Source: Undibacterium_A arcticum
GTDB taxonomy: Bacteria; Pseudomonadota; Gammaproteobacteria; Burkholderiales; Burkholderiaceae_D
Assembly (NCBI RefSeq): GCF_042660705.1
Contig: NZ_JBHSUQ010000001.1
Reading direction: 5' to 3' (one strand)
DNA length: 64,000 bases
Under the pieces are notes generated by a model that saw only the letters and a list, made by a program, of their open reading frames with translations, did no database searches and was not told the DNA's origin. The position numbers and the translations under genes were made by a program. How positions within the stretch are numbered: position 1 is the stretch's first letter; each line of letters starts with the position of its first letter. Below, in pieces: positions 61,961 through 64,000 of this stretch.

Positions 61961-63964
61961 TCATCCTCGTGGACGTCGGCGCGGCATTGCCGGGCCTTGA
62001 TTCGGCCCGCGTGCCTGGCCTTGATTAGTGCCACGTCCCTGGCCAGAACCACGGCGTGGCTGCCCCATATTGGCAAAGCCGAACGTCGTCTGCAGAGGAT
62101 CTGGTTGCCGGCTGCGCTGTTGCCCTTGCCCTTGCCCTTGCCCCTGCCCTTGCCCCTGCCCTTGCCCCTGCCCCGACTGCCCGCCCGGTCCGCGTCCACG
62201 GCCCGGATTTTGCGACTGCCCCTGATCTCTGCCATAACCGCTAATGCCGCGCGGCTCACCGGGCATGGCACGGCCCTGGCCTTGATGATCGGGACGCCCC
62301 TGGCCCCGATGATCTCCCCGGCCCTTGAGCGGCTGGTCCTGCGCCGCGATCTTGTCCAGTCCGCTGACTTTCAGCAAATCCCGCACCGCGTTCTCTTCCA
62401 GTTCTTCCCACCGACCGCGCTTCAGGCCTTGCGGCAAGGTCATCGCACCGTAACGCGTGCGGATCAAACGTGACACGGTCAGGCCGATCGCTTCGAACAT
62501 GCGGCGCACCTCGCGGTTGCGGCCTTCGCCGATCGTGACGCGGTACCATTTGTTGACGCCTTCGCCGCCGCCGTCGGCGATTTTGGCAAATTGCGCCACG
62601 CCGTCATCGAGCTCAACGCCGGCCAGCAATTTTTGCCGCATCCCCTGCTCCAGCTCGCCCAGCGTACGGACCGCATATTCGCGCTCGATGCCGTAACGAG
62701 GATGCATCAGTCGGTTGGCCAGATCGCCCGAAGTGGTGAACAACAACAGGCCCTCGGTATTGAAATCGAGTCGCCCGACCGCCAGCCATTTGCCGGCCTT
62801 CATCGTCGGCAAGCGATCGAATACCGATGGGCGACCATCCGGGTCGTCATGACTGACAATTTCTCCGGCCGGCTTGTGATAGATCAACACTCGCGGCGGA
62901 CGCTTGCTGACCTTACGGTGAATCAGCTTGCCGTTGATGCGGACCTGGTCCGCCGGCAGGATGCGTTGGCCGATATGGGCCGGCTCGCCATTGACCGAAA
63001 CCCGCCCCGCAACAATCAGCTCTTCCATGTCGCGACGCGAACCAAGGCCTGCTTCAGCCAGTACCTTATGCAATTTCGGCGCGTCGTCGTCGGCCGTCAG
63101 GTCGCGCCGACCGCCTTTCTGGCCGGCACGGCCGTTTCGTTGTCCTTGCGCGCCGCTGTCCGCACTGTCCGCGATCGCGTCATAGGCATCGGAGGTGACG
63201 AACGAAAATACATCTTCGGCATTGCCGGCTCTGGCTGGCGGAGCCTTGCCTTTGCCGCGCCCGTTGCTGTGCTGCGGGTTGGGCGAGCTCGCGGGCTGGT
63301 TACCATGCTTGTTGTGTGCTCGATCGGGCTTTCGCGGTCCCCTCGGATGCTGGGCTTTGCGTTCACCTCGCTCCGGGCGCGGCTCGCTGCCGCCGGCAAC
63401 CACGTTCTGCTCCGCGGCGCCCGGAATATTCTGCGCTGGCGCCGCCTCGGCCTGTTGGCTCGACTGGTTTTCGGGCGCGGCCGATTCGCCTGAGCGCGGT
63501 GCTGCGCGGGGGCCTCTGGGTGCACGTGGACCGCGCGCGCCGCGCTTGGCCGGCTTGTCCTCTGAGGTAGCCTCAACCGGCGCCGCCTCGGCCTGTTGCG
63601 TCGACTGGTTTTCGATCGCGGCCGACTCGCCCGCGCGCGGTGCTGCGCGGGGGCCTCTGGGTGCACGTGGACCGCGCACGCCGCGCTTGGCCGGCTTGTC
63701 CTCTGAGGTAGCCTCAACCGGCGCCGCCTCGGCCTGTTGCGTCGACTGGTTTTCGATCGCGGCCGACTCGCCCGCGCGCGGTGCTGCGCGGGGACCGCGC
63801 ACGCCGCGCTTGGCCGGCTTGTCCTCGGTGGTGGCCTCAACCGGCGGCACATTGTCAACGGACGGAGTGGCCGAAGCGACCGTCTTACGCGGACGTCCGC
63901 GTGGTTTTTTTGGTTCAGCCGAGGTCAGATCGACCGGCGCATCTTTGATGTCATTGGGATTCAT
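61961..63964 (-). CDS. rluB: RluB-type 23S rRNA pseudouridine synthase with long disordered extensions
   Basis: 667 residues. Core (about residues 275-530): S4 domain (KLHKVLAEAGLGSRRDMEELIVAGRVSVNGEPAHIGQRI), then the RsuA/RluB catalytic part with KWLAVGRLDFNTEGLLLFTTSGDLANRLMHPR (catalytic Asp in GRLDxxTEGLLL). Modifies U2605 of 23S rRNA (by family). The N-terminus has an AT-hook-like KKPRGRPRK and about three 47-residue repeats (AEAAPVEATSEDKPAKRGVR...), DNA period 141 bp. The C-terminus is a Gly/Gln/Arg-rich tail with GQGQGQGQ repeats. About 360 residues longer than a minimal family member. Confidence 0.93.
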   Translation of the reverse strand: MNPNDIKDAPVDLTSAEPKKPRGRPRKTVASATPSVDNVPPVEATTEDKPAKRGVRGPRAAPRAGESAAIENQSTQQAEAAPVEATSEDKPAKRGVRGPRAPRGPRAAPRAGESAAIENQSTQQAEAAPVEATSEDKPAKRGARGPRAPRGPRAAPRSGESAAPENQSSQQAEAAPAQNIPGAAEQNVVAGGSEPRPERGERKAQHPRGPRKPDRAHNKHGNQPASSPNPQHSNGRGKGKAPPARAGNAEDVFSFVTSDAYDAIADSADSGAQGQRNGRAGQKGGRRDLTADDDAPKLHKVLAEAGLGSRRDMEELIVAGRVSVNGEPAHIGQRILPADQVRINGKLIHRKVSKRPPRVLIYHKPAGEIVSHDDPDGRPSVFDRLPTMKAGKWLAVGRLDFNTEGLLLFTTSGDLANRLMHPRYGIEREYAVRTLGELEQGMRQKLLAGVELDDGVAQFAKIADGGGEGVNKWYRVTIGEGRNREVRRMFEAIGLTVSRLIRTRYGAMTLPQGLKRGRWEELEENAVRDLLKVSGLDKIAAQDQPLKGRGDHRGQGRPDHQGQGRAMPGEPRGISGYGRDQGQSQNPGRGRGPGGQSGQGQGQGQGQGQGQGQGQQRSRQPDPLQTTFGFANMGQPRRGSGQGRGTNQGQARGPNQGPAMPRRRPRG
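62122..62173 (-). repeat. Hexanucleotide repeat in rluB 3' region
   Basis: Runs of CCCTTG/CCCCTG hexamers (plus strand) encoding GQ repeats; prone to slippage without frame change. Confidence 0.9.
63436..63858 (-). repeat. 141-bp tandem repeats in the rluB 5' region
   Basis: Three copies with 141-bp period; for example GGCCGA(C/T)TCGCC begins at 63479, 63620 and 63761. The copy nearest the start codon is shorter by loss of a few codons. The two inner copies are almost identical, pointing to recent duplication. Confidence 0.85.
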
Positions 63965-64000
63965 TGTTCGTTTCTAGGTTGTGCTGAACGGGCGCAGCGA

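Overview
The window is chromosomal DNA of a betaproteobacterium, most likely Burkholderiales and close to Oxalobacteraceae. This is inferred from gene order (pilVWX-pilY1, nrdR-glyA, tolQRAB-pal-cpoB, argF-argG, yhdP-nit-glnE, rimP-nusA-infB-rbfA-truB-typA-rluB), GC-rich codon use and protein style; no 16S rRNA gene is present. Most of the window is core genome.

Layout: (1) 1-2474, minus strand, minor type IV pilins PilV, PilW, PilX and the start of PilY1, linked by ATGA stop/start overlaps. (2) 2636-4722, nrdR and glyA, with a ZTP (pfl) riboswitch and its terminator in the glyA leader. (3) 5115-10699, a YbgC-type thioesterase, the Tol-Pal operon, cpoB and a tRNA-Lys. (4) 10.9-13.8 kb, an accessory segment that reads as a small array of integron cassettes without an integrase (a CALIN): attC-like sites alternate with four same-strand orphan genes, three of which encode membrane-anchored proteins. 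(5) 14.2-31.4 kb, housekeeping genes: a dead cysteine dioxygenase, a CBS protein, srkA, a YecA/SEC-C protein, a SpecificRecomb family protein, orn, an M48 protease, phhB, rsgA, a secreted subtilase, argF, a VOC protein, argG, ppnP, murB, yajQ and a periplasmic retropepsin. (6) 31.5-38.7 kb, a respiratory/NO-response block: ferredoxin reductase, NsrR-type Rrf2 regulator, NnrS, a cbb3-like oxidase subunit I carrying an N-terminal CcoS-like segment, a CcoO-like monohaem subunit, a monohaem cytochrome c, SCO and an unknown membrane protein. (7) 38.8-41.8 kb, aroG with a Phe/Tyr leader-peptide attenuator, and an ISNCY-type element inserted just upstream of it with a 16-19 bp target duplication. (8) 41.9-53.0 kb, tldD, a nitrilase, yhdP, glnE and an EamA permease. 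(9) 53.2-64.0 kb, typA, truB, rbfA, infB, nusA, rimP and rluB.

Sequence quality matters here. At least a dozen conserved genes (nrdR, ybgC, tolR, tolB, phhB, argF, ccoO-like, yhdP, rbfA, infB, probably pilX and the CBS gene) are interrupted by a single frameshift, nearly always in a run of identical bases. So many essential genes cannot all be dead, so these look like homopolymer errors in the assembly. I annotate those genes across the break. The cysteine dioxygenase remnant and one cassette gene carry other lesions and look genuinely degraded.
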